Origin: Melieria omissa
Lineage: Eukaryota; Arthropoda; Insecta; Diptera; Ulidiidae
Reading direction: 5' to 3'
Length of the DNA stretch: 64,000 bases
Assembly (NCBI GenBank): GCA_963971225.1
Contig: OZ020267.1
Location: 103,403,392-103,467,391 of the forward strand
Below, in pieces: positions 10,740-22,917 of the stretch. How positions within the stretch are numbered: position 1 is the stretch's first letter; every line of letters starts with the position of its first letter. A model generated the notes under the pieces. The model was not told the DNA's origin, ran no database searches, and worked only from the letters and a program-made list of their open reading frames with translations. A program made the translations under genes and the position numbers.

Positions 10740-12322
10740 GACCGAAAAATTAATTATTTAATATTATTACAATGAATAACTAATTGCTTATTTGTTTTGA
10801 GTAAGTTAGCAACTAAGACTTATAATTATATTCTTAGTTATTGTTAACAAATTGATAAAACCCATTGATCATTAGTTCTTTGTTAGTAAGTAACTAAGAC
10901 ATATTGATCGTTAGTTCGTAGTTATTTTATGTTATTACTTATTGCTTATAATTTGTAATTAGTTAGTAACTAAGATTTAAATATAAATCTTAGTCATAGT
11001 TTGTTAATAAATAGCTGAAACCAATTGATAATTAGTTTTTAGTTACTGTTAACAAAACACTAAGACAAATGGGTAATTAGTTCTTGGTTAAATAAATAAA
11101 TAACTAATTATTCGGCAATAATACTAACTACGAAGAAATTATTAATTAGTCAAATAATTTCTTCGTAGTTAATATTATTACGGAATAATTAGTTATTTTA
11201 TATTATTATTTAATTAATATTATTATTAGTTATTTAATTTTATTATTTTAATACTATTACTTTTAATAATTAATTCCCTTAGTAACTCAGACAATTTAGT
11301 AGTTAGGAACTCAGATTTATTTAGAATTATTTCTTAGTTATTAATTAAAAATTGTTGTTGTTGTTAGTTTTGTAAAAAACCAACTCTTGTATACTAAGAG
11401 TTATTGGCGAAAATTATGCATTCACCAATTAGTTGGTTGCTTAGATAACAACAATAAAATGTAGTTACTAATTATTGGAAAATGAATTGTATGCAATTAA
11501 TTTATAAATATAATTAATAAGCGAAAACTGCCATTAATTTATATTGACTCTATCATTATTTATTAATAGAAAAGTATATTAAATATTTAAGTATTTATTA
11601 ATTTATTATTAGTCAGATTAGTCAGACATCAGATTATTTTCAATTCAATTCAATTCATCAATTATTTTATAATTACCATATACAATTATTATTAAATAGA
11701 ATATGTATGATGTAACTGTTTGTTAATATTAAAAAATAATAATCAGTGTTTCATAGTTAACTAAATTACTGCAATACCAATGAAATAATCAATTTTTATA
11801 ATAAATTTTGATTAAAATCACATTTAAAGAACAACAAAACATTTGGCATCAGTGTTTAATGGTGAACTAAATTACTGAAATGAAATGAAATACTAACATT
11901 TGAACTAACATTTAACTAATTGTTTAATTATTAACTTAATTAAATATTCAATACCATTGAAATGATAAATTGTTGTTTTTATAGTCAATTTCAAAATAAT
12001 CATTTAATTCATTAAATTCCTTCACAATGTCCTTAATGATAATAAGTGAACTTAATAGTAATTATAAATTAATTACATTTGAATAAATATAATTGCTAGG
12101 AAATAACTAATCAATGACTAATCAATTTACGTGTAATAATTAATTACTGACAATTTAAAAACACTTTTACATCGAAATGATGTTATCTGATTAAACAATA
12201 CATAATATTTTCCACATTTGACTGTTTAGAAATTCATCGACAATTAATTAAATAGTAATTAATGTTAATTAAAATGCTGCTAACATTTAACACTTTGATG
12301 ATTTGTGAGTAGCAGCTTTCAA

Positions 12323-15300
12323 TTATATATTGGCAATGCCTTTGGCCAAAAGATAATCCTCCAAATCGGTGGTGCGCTCCACCAGCCAAATCGAGTAGAA
12401 CAGCAGCCGATGCATTTTATTCAAATCGGGCTCATTCAGTGCCATGCTCACAGTGTTGTATAATTCCTGTAGTTCAACGGCGAAATTGGCATTCTCCTCC
12501 TGCAGGAGGCTCGCATAGAAGTTGCGATATTTGCCCAAGTTCCGCTTGAATCGCAACAGCCACGAGCATTTCTCCTTGGAAATCAGTGTTTCGTTATCGC
12601 TATTCTTACAATCGGAGTCGTGCGGTATGAGGAACGCGTACGCCAGCTGCGGAGATATGGGAACAAATTAACATTAATACATACAAAATATACTGTGACT
12701 TGTGTGCAAAAACAAAATAATATGGTTAACAAATATTGAAGCAGGTTTCATTTGTTATTGATTTGTGTATGTAAACGTCGCACATTGGGAAAAAACAGGC
12801 AAAAACGCTTGCATTGGAGCAAATTCAAAAGTTGCGAATGTGAATATTTTTTTTTACTTGTCGTAATATAGATCCTCTAGCCAGATAGAAAATCAACTTT
12901 TTAAGTCCCTTCATCCCATGACCTGGACTTTACAGCCTTTCAAAGTTGAACGTTTTATTAAATTATTTTCACTTCTAGCAAAATATCGTTAACAGGGCTG
13001 TCTTCAAATGCCCGTACAATCTACATTTTTTAATGAAATTCCATAATTTTTCACATGTGGGGTACCGATATCTAAGCAATTAATATGAAAAAAAATTGTA
13101 TTTAAAAATGTTTATTTTGGCAAAAAAAATATATCTAACCTTTGCCTAATTTTTTGATAAAAATGAGAAAAATCGGGATTTTCTCTGGACTGTAACTTTT
13201 GAGATTCAACAGCATTCAACGAAATATGTATACACTGATTAGGTGGAACATTCAGCTAACTGATGGTACCAAACTCATCTGCGACGTTCTGCAACAAAAT
13301 GAATGCGAGCAATTTTCGCATGCCAACCCAAGCACTTTTTGTACTCAGTTGTGGTGAGCAACGATATATTTTTAATTGCTGAGCAAAACTATAACGTATG
13401 AAAAACAGCAAGGCTGCTGTTGAAAGGAATAAATATGTATTTAAATGTATAGAATTGAGATATGTATATATATATCGCATTGATTTATCTATGTCCGTCT
13501 GTTAATATGTCTTCCAATTCGTCTGTCTGATGGAAGGTATTCACAATTCCTTTCGAAAAAGTTGAGACACCAAACTGAAATTTCGTACAAACACTTTGGA
13601 AATCACGAGAACAACATATTGCCTAAAATGGGCGTGGTTTGCCCATTCTTAACAGGGTTGCCATATAAAGATATTTTTCAAAATATGAACTTTTAAATAT
13701 TTACCGTCCGTTTCGGGATACTTTTGTCTGGAAATAGGTGTGACATGCCTCTTTAACCCCTTGAGATACATAATAAGTCATTAGTTTAACTTCTAGTGAG
13801 GAAAGTTATACTTGTCAGTTAACCTTTTCCGTGCTTTATAAAAGTAAATGAATAGTTTCGATTTTTTTAAGAAAGAGTTTGCCTACTTTTATAAAAGTGG
13901 GTTAAGTGTCTCTTAAGAACATTTTAATGCATGACAACATGATTTTAGCCTATTTTAATATTGTTAAAAATAAAGTCTGTATGGAGAGTAGGCGTGGCCG
14001 TGGGCGAATTTTTTTCATTTTTGGAATAAATCATCTTCTACTTATGGGAAACAGTTATGCGAAAATTCAATCGTTTATCTTTTTTATTTCCGAAGTTATT
14101 AAATCTTTTGTTATACACTCGGAAAACATAAACAGTGCTGCAAAAAAGTGCTAAAATTAAAAAATCCTAAAACACGTTTAACTTTATTTTTGATCTTCTA
14201 CTGGAATCAGTTATCAAAATATTGAATTATTTTTTTTGCTTCTGATTATGCATATTTCTAAAACTCTTAACTTCCGACTGTAGGGTACCAGCTCCTGGTA
14301 AAGGAAATGAAAAAAAATTACACCCTACAATTCTATGAGGAATTCTAAAGATAGTAGCGAAATTTCAGTTCTCTAGTGCAAAAACTATAGATTCTAGAGT
14401 TCAAAACAGGCGATGCGAGCGTTTTTGCCTGTTTTTTCCCAATGTGCGTCGTAAGAACACTTAAAGTGATGCCTAGTTAAATTGGTTTTCATTGTATTCA
14501 TTCACATTGAACAACAACAACAACACCAACTGACTAAAGAAGGAATGTTCTATCCCACTTGAAGACTTTATATCAATGTCAATCACAATGAAATCCATCT
14601 GGTTGCGGGTGGATTGATCGAGGGATAACCAGGTGGCCTAACTAATATCGAGGTACTGGAATCTGGTGCTACTAACTACTATGTTTTGTGCCGTGGTGAA
14701 ATCGATCAACCTCAGAACGTTGTTCGAAGTGGTCCCAAATTCAGCTCAAATCAATTAAATTAAATTAAACTCAACTAAGATTAATTCAATTCATTCGATT
14801 CAATCAATCATTAAATCCATTCAAATCAATTCAATTCAGTTCAAGTCAAGTAAGTTCAATCGATTTTAATTCACTTCCTTTCAGCCCATTTAAATTCATC
14901 ACAATTGAATTCAACTCAACTCAAATCAATTCCTTGCAGTTTAAATTATCTCATTTCATTTCATTTCATTTCATTTCATTTCATTTTATATCATTTCAAT
15001 TCATTTCATTCCATTTCATTTCATTTCATTTCAATTCAAATCAATTTTTTAAATTGCAATTAATAAACTGCAATTCAAATCAATTCATTTGAGTTTTTAT
15101 CTTATCTTATCTTTATTTCAGTAATTTATCTCATATCACTTCAATTCAATTTATTTTAATTCATTGCAATTTAATCCACTGCAATTCAATTAAATTTAAT
15201 TTAGTTGAATTCTCGCTCGATCTTTGCATTCAAGTCATAGACGTCCTCGAGTTTCGCATAGAAGGCAAAACAAAACTTCCATTTAGTTATAAGTTCTTAG

Positions 15301-18149
15301 TTAAAGGCAGAACGGTTTTCAAACTGATATATGATCTAAAAAGAAGGTTATTGTATGATGTTGTCCATCTGCTCTCAGCAGCTCAGTACTCAGTTGGTAT
15401 TCCGAATTTCTTTTTAATATATCAACAACCTAGAAAGCAATTGTGTTCCTTTGCTCATTAGCTCTCAGTTATAAAGTCAGAAGAATTCATAGTGAATTTT
15501 GTTCCAATATATAGATTACCTAATATATAGATTACCTACAATTTATAGATTACCTACTATGTAGATTACCTACTATGAAAATGATTATATTTCTTCATTA
15601 TCTTTCAGTCGGACACTCTGGAGAATTTAAACTTAATTTCATTCTGATATATTAACTACTAAGAAAAGCTTTTCTGCCTCCAAACAACTGGCCTTAGTTG
15701 GAGTCTATGCATAATACACATACAATTTTCTTCTATTATGTAAATGAAATTTCCAAGTACAGGGTAGGCCATTTAAAGTGGAAGCATCTGGTAACCCTAT
15801 AACTTTTGACAGAGCTGTCAGATCGACTAATGACATAGCGCGTTGGAAGCGTCATTCCAAGATAATTTATACCATGGAACAGCCAAATGGTCCATTGAAA
15901 TGGCTGAGAACGAAGGTGACTTTTGGCGAAAAATCATCATGTCAGACGAGGCACATTTCACGTTTAATGGAGGCGTAAACAAACAAAATTGTTTGACGAT
16001 TTGACGCCGCCAGACTTTTTTTTATGGGGCTACTTGAAGTCCAAGGTATACACCAACAAGCCAAGGACACTAGCTCAACTCAGAGCCAACATACGCCGCG
16101 AAATAAGAGCCATATCGGACGATACACCACAGTGTTGCGAGTAGTGACAAAAATGCCAAAATGCAACTGTATAAGCGCAAAAATCTGAATACGAGGTTTA
16201 GTTGGAAATACTTCAGTTAGAGAAATCCGAAGTTTTATGAAAAAATATTGGATAACATAGAAGTTATGAGCTCTTGAAGTACGCTCTTCCAGCGTTGAAA
16301 AAAAATTGCGTACAAACAGCAAATTTTTGCTTTGACTTTGATGTTGAATATTTCAAAATAAATTAGGAGCAGGTCTCTAAAAGTTACTATTGTCGTAAGT
16401 TTTATATAATCTAGGTCTGACAAGACCAACATTTTGCTGATTACTCTCACCTATGAGCAGTACTGTTATGATGAAAATTAAGTAAAGAAAGCAAGGGAAT
16501 AAAAAGTGAGTTCAAATTTTAAAAGTGATTTAAAAAAAAACGTTAAATATCACTTTTGAAATTTTTTGATATTTTGTTTTGGCAAGTATGTAGATTATGC
16601 TGTACAATTTTTAGCTGCGCATATTTGCGCCAATGGAAGTTATTGGCATTTTTCGGTGAAGACTTGAGTGCAAATTCGCGATATTTTCACAGTTTGGTTG
16701 AAAGCCAATAGCAATCGGTCAATTAATGCTCTGCTGGTGATGGAAAAATTTTGTTGAAGATAGCTTCGGAAAATCAATTACGATTACCATTATATTCGAA
16801 ATAGAGGGGTTAATAGAGTTTCGACAGTAAACTTTGATTTTTTTCGTACAGAACCAAAAGTTGACAACCTTACTACTTCAATTGTATGGGAGGCGCCCTC
16901 TGGGGGTGAATTTTTTAACTTTTATCAATTTTGTATTTTTGGCATTCAGGAATGTTGACGATTTTTTAATAAATCATTCAAATCGTTTGCCAAATACGAT
17001 GTTTCTTCGCTTACTTGACTACCTTTACAAGTGTGGAGCCAGTTCCATTGAAAATTACTAGTTTTGTTTGGCAGCCACCTTAAGAGTTGCATGTAGCGGT
17101 TAGGTGTGTATAGGAAAAATATGCGAAAGGGAAAATAAATTGGGGTCAGTCTTACATATTGTACGTCTGGGACCAACCTGAGAGCAGCGGGAGCCCACTT
17201 TATAAAAACGATGGTTTTGTATAGAAGCCTCATTAAGGGTTGGAGATAGGTGGTAGGAGTATTCGAAAAAAAGATTCAGGAGGAAAAATTAGTGGAGTCA
17301 TTCTAAGATTTTAACCCTCTAAGAGCAATTTCTAAGCAGCTGTGGAGCACTTTATCGCGATTTTATTTTCAATCACTTTTGAAAAAAGCGCATTTTATCT
17401 ATATACACATTTATAAATAAATGTATATTAAAATACAAATATTATGAATGTATCTTTTATGAACTGAGATAATTTTCATTGTTAATATAAAGTTTTTTCA
17501 AATCCGTTTGTATGGGAGGTAGTCGAAGTTTCGGTCTGATTTCATTGAAATTTTGCACAGTAAGTTCTTTACTCATACAATAATTGTATACCAAATTTCT
17601 TTTATATACGACCACTCCTTCTATTTTGGTCACTCCGCTATATGAACTCGCAACACTGTGTACACTGGCAAAAGTGATGGAAAATGCCGAAAAAAGGGCA
17701 CATTTTGCGGCCAAAGCTAATGGTGGCCATTTACGCGATATCATTTTCAAAAACTAACTAGAAAATTTCTCCTTGGACCAAAATAAATGAATATCGAGAT
17801 GAAAACAAAAAAAAAACATTTTTTTTCCTCTTTTTTTTCAAAAACAAATGCTTCCACTTTAAATGGCTTACCCTGTACATAGTCACATAGACTTTGATGT
17901 CCTGTGGTCTGTGACTGACTTGACTTAATCGATGTGCCTATTCTATTCCGGCTTCTATATGATTTGCTCTCTTTTTGATCTTTTCTAAACAGACGCGTGT
18001 TTGATCCATTCGAAATTTGTTGCACCCTTTGACAGTTAAAATCGCTGCACTCTGACATATTTTTGTTTCAATCGATGCGGCAATTAACGTACCTGTTGCA
18101 GCAGCAGAAGGCCCAACACGATCAGCGACCATTTGAGTCTGAATGCCAT
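12323..18149 (-). CDS. Small secreted helical protein, two exons, signal peptide split by a 5.4-kb intron
   Basis: Exon 1 is 18149-18093 and exon 2 is 12646-12323. Donor CAG/GTACGT and acceptor CCGCAG are both phase 0; 126 aa. The signal peptide is MAFRLKWSLIVLGLLLLQQ plus LAYA from exon 2, with cleavage near AYA-F. The mature part is about 103 residues with two Cys early on (SDCKNSDNE..KEKCSW), then helices without repeats (FKRNLGKYRNFYASLL, VELQELYNTVSMALN, MHRLLFYSIWLVERTTDL). Size, signal peptide, one Cys pair and helices suit a secreted ligand or carrier-like protein, but I do not recognise the family. The intron contains two Transib-like elements and a mariner-like element. Clean splice signals, matching phases and an open frame of normal composition argue that the gene is real. 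Confidence 0.7.
12781..14446. mobile_element. Transib-like non-autonomous transposon with CGTCG duplication
   Basis: The 1,666-bp segment is flanked by CGTCG on both sides (12776-12780, 14447-14451). Ends are inverted repeats of over 30 bp starting CACATTGGGAAAAAACAGGC, differing at one or two positions. Five-bp duplications of type CGNCG and CAC-starting ends are established marks of Transib elements, relatives of RAG1. No transposase-like frame is visible, so it depends on an outside source. It lies in the intron of the minus-strand secreted gene. Confidence 0.75.
14745..15205. repeat. TTCAA / TTTCA microsatellite-like tract
   Basis: Irregular runs of AATTCAATTCA and TTTCATTTCATTTCA fill the segment. 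The 14,447-14,744 stretch before it shows nothing recognisable. Confidence 0.75.
15505..15565. repeat. Short tandem repeat (ATAGATTACCTA)
   Basis: Four adjacent variants of ATAGATTACCTA occur; the surrounding 15,206-15,759 has no other feature. Confidence 0.6.
15760..17875 (+). mobile_element. Tc1/mariner-like element, copy A, interrupted by a Transib-like insertion
   Basis: TA flanks both sides (15758-15759, 17876-17877). Ends are CAGGGTAGGCCATTTAAAGT and its near inverse. Transposase remnants: FWRKIIMSDEAHFTFNGGVN (first catalytic Asp, near 15,920-15,980), then FLWGYLKSKVYTNKPRTLAQ (16,020-16,090), and after the insertion KVMENAEKRAHFAAKANGGH (17,670-17,735) with the last residues. Much of the middle is deleted. 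The frame is split at 16,127 by the 1,533-bp element described separately; removing it gives the layout of copy B (36,675-37,244). Confidence 0.85.
16128..17660. mobile_element. Transib-like element with 12/23 RSS-like ends (nested)
   Basis: The 1,533-bp insertion has 15-bp identical inverted ends CACAGTGTTGCGAGT. TACAC is duplicated on either side (16123-16127 and 17661-17665); copy B of the host element shows a single TACAC at this site. Left end: CACAGTG, 12-bp spacer (16135-16146), ACAAAAATG (16147-16155). Right end read inward: CACAGTG (17660-17654), 23-bp spacer (17653-17631), ACCAAAATA (17630-17622). CACAGTG is the consensus V(D)J signal heptamer and the A-rich blocks resemble its nonamer ACAAAAACC. 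Five-bp duplication and CAC ends fit Transib. The interior has only short frames with no recognisable transposase, so it is probably non-autonomous. Confidence 0.85.
17876..18092. other. Intron remainder
   Basis: Ordinary intron sequence between the mariner-like element and exon 1 of the minus-strand gene. Confidence 0.5.
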
Positions 18150-19280
18150 ATTGCGCGGTAAAAATTGTACGCAACACCACACCGCAAGTGATAAAGTACA
18201 ACTTGTGAGCTGTTGAAATTGAAGCAACTGTGTTGACTTATCAAAGCCGTTAACGTTGAGGAATAATGTGTAAATTACCAGACGCTGTCGGTCCGCTGTC
18301 GTTGCAAAACTGAATTGCGTTCTGCATTGCACAGCTCGAGGCTTCAGCTAAAAAGTCTTCCGCGCCTATCGATTGTGTGCACATACCCTGTGCTATTTTG
18401 TACATAACCAGTGTACATATGTATGTATAGACGTATTGTACCTATGTGTATGCAGGTTCATTTCGAAAATGCATCGTAACAATATTGTTGGCGCAGTATC
18501 GGCTGGGTAAAGCGGAAAAAGTAGAACTCATGATAGACTGATTGAACACACATGGCGCTTATCAGCGTCCAGAGTGGGCAGACAAGATGTAATCGATTCA
18601 ATTTCGCACCAAATAATAATAATAAAAATATATTATTTTCATCATAATTGTAGTAGTAAACTGACTGACTGCTATAAAATTACGCAGCACATACATACAT
18701 ACATACAGTTGCGTTTAGAATTATATTACAGCAAAACAAATAGTCTGACAAAGTTACGTAGGCAAAGAAATGAAGATCGAAATTTTTGGAAATTTTTTCT
18801 TTATCACAAAGTGTTTTCCATATTCTCTTTAGAAGGGCTGGAAATGCGTTGAGATTGTGTTGGGTGATTTTATTTTCGTCTAAATGACCAAAGCTACCCC
18901 AGTTTGTACTCTGCTGCATTGTTTTTGTGAAGGCCAACATTCAGGTGTTGTTATTTGTTCCAGATGAATAGAATTCTCCTTGCTATAGTTGGGCTGTTCC
19001 CAAATTAGTTTATTCATTGAACTTTAGAGGATTTAAAAAAAACACATATTTCTAGAGCGAATGGTGTATTTTCATTACATTGTAAAATATATATGTAACG
19101 ATTAAGAATGCAATGAAATATCTGGCAAATAACTTCTGCGGCTCTTATTACTGGCCTGTGTTCTTTTCGTTTTTTGTTGATATATTCCCAAAGATGTGGC
19201 TCTATCTAAACGATGACACGTTGCATCTCCTTCTTGAGTAAAACGGAAAAAGTAGAACTCATGATAGATTGGGTTGACTC
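18150..19280. other. Intergenic, one repeated 30-mer
   Basis: Upstream of the minus-strand gene. A word of about 30 bp (GGAAAAAGTAGAACTCATGA...) occurs at about 18,515 and again at about 19,245, an unexplained short repeat. Otherwise nothing is recognised. Confidence 0.5.
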
Positions 19281-19432
19281 CAGGGGCGTATTCAGAAAAA
19301 TATTTCGGGGGGGTTTCAAAAAGTAATTCTTTGATATTCATAAATTGTCTTTTAATTTGTATGTAGTTTTAATGTCGATCCTAATATTTCGGGGGGTTTA
19401 AACCCCCAAAACACCCCCTGAATCCGCCACTG
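19281..19432. mobile_element. hAT-like MITE, CAGKGGCG family, copy 1 (perfect 8-bp duplication)
   Basis: The 152-bp segment begins CAGGGGCGTATTC and ends GAATCCGCCACTG. GTTGACTC is perfectly duplicated at 19273-19280 and 19433-19440. An 8-bp duplication and CAG..CTG ends point to hAT transposition. G-rich then C-rich blocks lie inside. Confidence 0.85.
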
Positions 19433-19493
19433 GTTGACTCAGTTGTTTACCAAAGATTTCACATAATCGAAAAATTCTCGGCGGAAAGCTTAC

Positions 19494-19830
19494 ATTGGAA
19501 TTTCGGGAGATGATTCGATCTGGAAATCGTTGATCCAATCTCATGGGCCAGCAATGTTTCATAACAGCAATAAGTCCAAATAGATCGCAACGTTTTTAGT
19601 TCAGCTGATTCACCGATTTATCAAAGTTGTATTTGGACACAATCTCGCTCAATTGATGGCTGTCAACTGGAATTTTGCGAGATGATTCGATCTGGAAATC
19701 GTTGATCCCATCTTACGGGCCAGTAATTTTTCACAACCGCAATTAGTCCTTATAGGGCATAACGTTTTTAGTTCAGCAGTTTCAACGATTTATCAAAGTT
19801 GTATTTAGATCAGATCGATTCCCTGATTCT
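19494..19830. repeat. Two-copy tandem duplication, period about 175 bp
   Basis: The units start at TGGAATTTCGGGAGATGATT and, about 175 bp on, TGGAATTTTGCGAGATGATT. Both continue with TCTGGAAATCGTTGATCC and, later, ACGTTTTTAGTTCAGC. Function unknown. Confidence 0.75.
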
Positions 19831-21369
19831 AGAGAATAAAGCTATGTGTATGCGGCTGTTTGATTTGATTCTGTAGTTCTTAGAGATTTAATTTACTCTT
19901 TTTATTTATTTTAAGAGAATGGAGAGTGTAAACAATTTGTTTGAAGATATTAACATTATTGCCAGTAATGCTGAATTCCTGAAGGTTAAAAGCTCCCTGG
20001 GTTGGAAAATCGCCACTTAATCCAGCCTCTTTTTGTGCCCCATATGAAAAGGATTAGTCACTCTTAATAAGGTTTAATGGTATGCGGACCTCTACTACAA
20101 ATTATTCACCACGAGCGACAGCTCTTCTGGCAAGTTCGGGAACGCCTTCATTCTTGTGCTCCAGCCCTCTAATAAGAATGGGTAGATAGGTAGGTGTGAA
20201 GTAGGAGTAGGATCGCTCACTCATTAAACCACTTTGAGCCTGGTAGACTGTGAATACTCTTGTCGGCTAGATTCCCTAGATTGACGAAGAAAAGTTTGCC
20301 CAGATGATTCTTCCTTCTGCTGGATAAAGCAGAACATATCCAAGGAAGATGAAGTGCCTTTTTTTCCTCTTCTTTGTTTATACAGCTGCGAAAGAAATCG
20401 TCTGAAATCAACGCTAATCTTTTTTTTTAATAAAGGTACCGATGGTTCGACAATCTACATACAGAAGGGGCCTTCTTGCACTCCCAAACCTGATTGGCAT
20501 TGACAATCGACAGACTGACGTCCATAAATTCTCTGTTTTTGAACTCTTTGTGCTTCAAAGCTTCAGGTTTTGTGGTACAGTGCTGGTCAACCCCTAAGCC
20601 TGGAACACGTTGGTAAAATTACTTATATGAATTGTTTACTTGCAGACTGAAATTTGAGAATTGCATAGCCTCATGAAACGGTTAATGATTTCATTAGAAT
20701 TTTGTAATGTCTTTTTTCTTCTTTCAACTTGGCTCAAAAAATGGAAAAACTCAAAGTTCACTGTTTCTTCTTGAACCACTGCTTCTTTTTAAATGGTGGC
20801 CACGTTTCCTTTTGTGGACATTATTCGAACAGTCTGTCCTCTGCAACGAGCAACAGCAATGCCAAATATGTTGACTCATCTTGTTTACAAACAAAGGTAT
20901 CACAATCCGAAGTCGCATTTATGTGATTAAAATGCTCATTAAATGCAAATCAGTCTACAGTGCTGCCACGATATAAGGAACATTGTGAATGGGCTAAAAT
21001 CAGGTTCATTCGAGTTTCATGTAAGCAGAAATTACTGTAATGACATTCAAAGTAATTGTGTATACAAAGATATGTGTTGACTAAGTGTAAAATTCTCATA
21101 TATAAAATATATATATATTTATATATTGCACTCGTATATACATATAGTAGGTTGTACAAGGTAAACAAATTTATGAGCAGATTATGAACTTTGTTGCTGC
21201 GTTGTGGGAAAGCCCGCATTATGGAATATGCCAAGCAGTGCAAGTGGTTGCAGAAGGTCAATTGGCTCTGATAAGAAGAAAAAATGTGTGTGTCTGGAAG
21301 CAGAGAGTAGCTTTATTTTGTATGGATACTTATGAGTCACTACTCTTAACCTATTGTTGATAAAAAACA
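19831..21369. other. No gene recognised
   Basis: AT-rich sequence, probably intergenic or intron of the ADAMTS-like gene. Short frames have no domain. Confidence 0.5.
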
Positions 21370-21900
21370 CGTTTCACTTTAACCTAGTTTGAAGAAAAAA
21401 AAAATCATTAAATCATGCTTATCCATACAAACTTTTAACCCTTAGTTTACCCTGTTTGATTTCGATTTAAAAAAACTGAGAAACACGTGTTTGATTATTT
21501 CGCATTTGAAGTACTTTTACGAAATTTGAAGTCAAACGGGTCAACAAATTTTGTTTTCCCATACTAACATTAAACCCTTGGTTTACCTAGTTAAATTAAG
21601 ATTTTCACAAAAGTAAAAAATTTGTGTTTAATAATTTTGTATTTCTAATGTTTTCACAAATTGTTAAGTCAATAGGCCTATCGGTTCATGGTTTTGTCGT
21701 AGTCTTTCCGTATACGAACCTTAACCCTTGGTTGACCCCGTTAAGTTTCGATTTTCGAAAAATTGAAAAATACGTGTCGAATTATTTTTTATTTGAAGTA
21801 TTTTCACCAAATTTGAAAGCAATAGGTTCATTAAAATGCGTTTCTTCATACAACACCTTAACCCATGTTTTGCCCTTTTAGACACCGAATTTCAAAAAAT
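21370..21900. repeat. Diverged tandem repeat, about 140-bp units
   Basis: TTAACCCTTGGTTTACCC-like words recur near 21,437, 21,572, 21,721 and 21,859. Each is followed by GTTAAGTTTCGATTTTC-like and TTGAAGTATTTTCACAAA-like blocks. Nearly four decayed units. Confidence 0.65.
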
Positions 21901-21984
21901 TCTTTTTGAACGAAGGTTCTTTTTGAACGAAGTACCTACACGGTAAATTTCATGTTTGTAGCTTCAGCGGTTCGACCTGGATGG

Positions 21985-22052
21985 AGTGCATATGTTTTGC
22001 ATATATTTTGCATATATTTTGCATATTTCGTGCATATTTGGTGTGCATATAT
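21985..22052. repeat. Short tandem repeat (TTTTGCATATA)
   Basis: Adjacent copies of TTTTGCATATA with variants. Confidence 0.7.
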
Positions 22053-22345
22053 ATCCGATACCTACTTATGACATATAAACAAGTTCTGCGAAAAGCTTCA
22101 GAAGTGCAACTGTGGTGCGCCTCCTCTATGATTGCCTTCGCGCTTCTCACATCACTTCTTCAGCTACCTCGCATACCTAGAGAAGACACCCCCAAGCTGT
22201 ATAAAGCCTAACAATTTACTAGAGCTACCAGGTGACTTTCATCTTCAAGAACTGTTTTGGCGAAGCAACCCTCCACGTGGTACCACAATGGACAACATGG
22301 CCTAAGTGATGTCCTGAAGGCGGCCGCTTAACCCACATACCTACC

Positions 22346-22476
22346 CAGTGGCGCACACAAAATTTCATTTTGGGGGAATTTTGAGTACAAATTTTGAGCT
22401 CAACACCATTTGAAATCGTATTTTGTACCATCAATTTGGGTTTGAACCACCCAAACTCCCCCTGTGCGCACCACTG
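22346..22476. mobile_element. hAT-like MITE, CAGTGGCG family, copy 2
   Basis: The 131-bp segment begins CAGTGGCGCACAC and ends GTGCGCACCACTG. Flanks TACCTACC (22338-22345) and TACCTTCC (22477-22484) are an 8-bp duplication with one mismatch. Confidence 0.8.
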
Positions 22477-22917
22477 TACCTTCCTACCAAACTAAGGAGG
22501 AGGAAGGATTAGCTCGTTGTTCTATGCTCATTTTTGTACCGATGACACAAAGATTCTGTCACTTCAGCTGCAATAACTACGCTTCTAGTGAGCCAAATGT
22601 CATGAAATTTTGACTGGAAATCGGAAAAGATGCAGCAACCAAGTTACAAATGGCCATCAGAAAAAACCCTATTTCAGAAGTCCTACTTACATTGAGAATG
22701 ACTAATGGCTTCGTCTAATATTCAGACGAGTACATATCATCGCCTCAGAAAACAAAAGTCGTATGTCTTACTAGGCTCAATGGAACATACGACATTCGTT
22801 TTCTGAGGTGACGATTTTTTGCTAATTTTTTTATAAAATTATGTAAAAAGAATTTTGTCATAGATTGTTTCAATTTCAATTTCGTCATAGAACATTTGCA
22901 GTTCTTCGATTACTTTT
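22477..22917. other. No gene recognised
   Basis: A mirrored pair around AAACAAAAGTCGTATGTC (about 22,750) and GACATTCGTTTTCTGAGG (about 22,790) suggests a small hairpin; otherwise nothing. Confidence 0.4.

Larger units (their letters stand above)
9250..11340. repeat. AT-rich degenerate repeat field (TAATTAGTT / TAGTTATTA motifs)
   Basis: Variants of AATTAGTTCGTAGTTATTAT and AACTAATTGATAATTAGTTC recur dozens of times with irregular spacing. It is broken by a SINE (9421-9732) and a probable solo LTR (10335-10739). No coding potential. From 11,340 to 12,320 the AT-rich DNA continues without clear repeat structure. Confidence 0.75.

Noticed and set aside
16834..17233. Possible Transib transposase in the nested element
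   Set aside because: Short overlapping frames without RAG1-like motifs.
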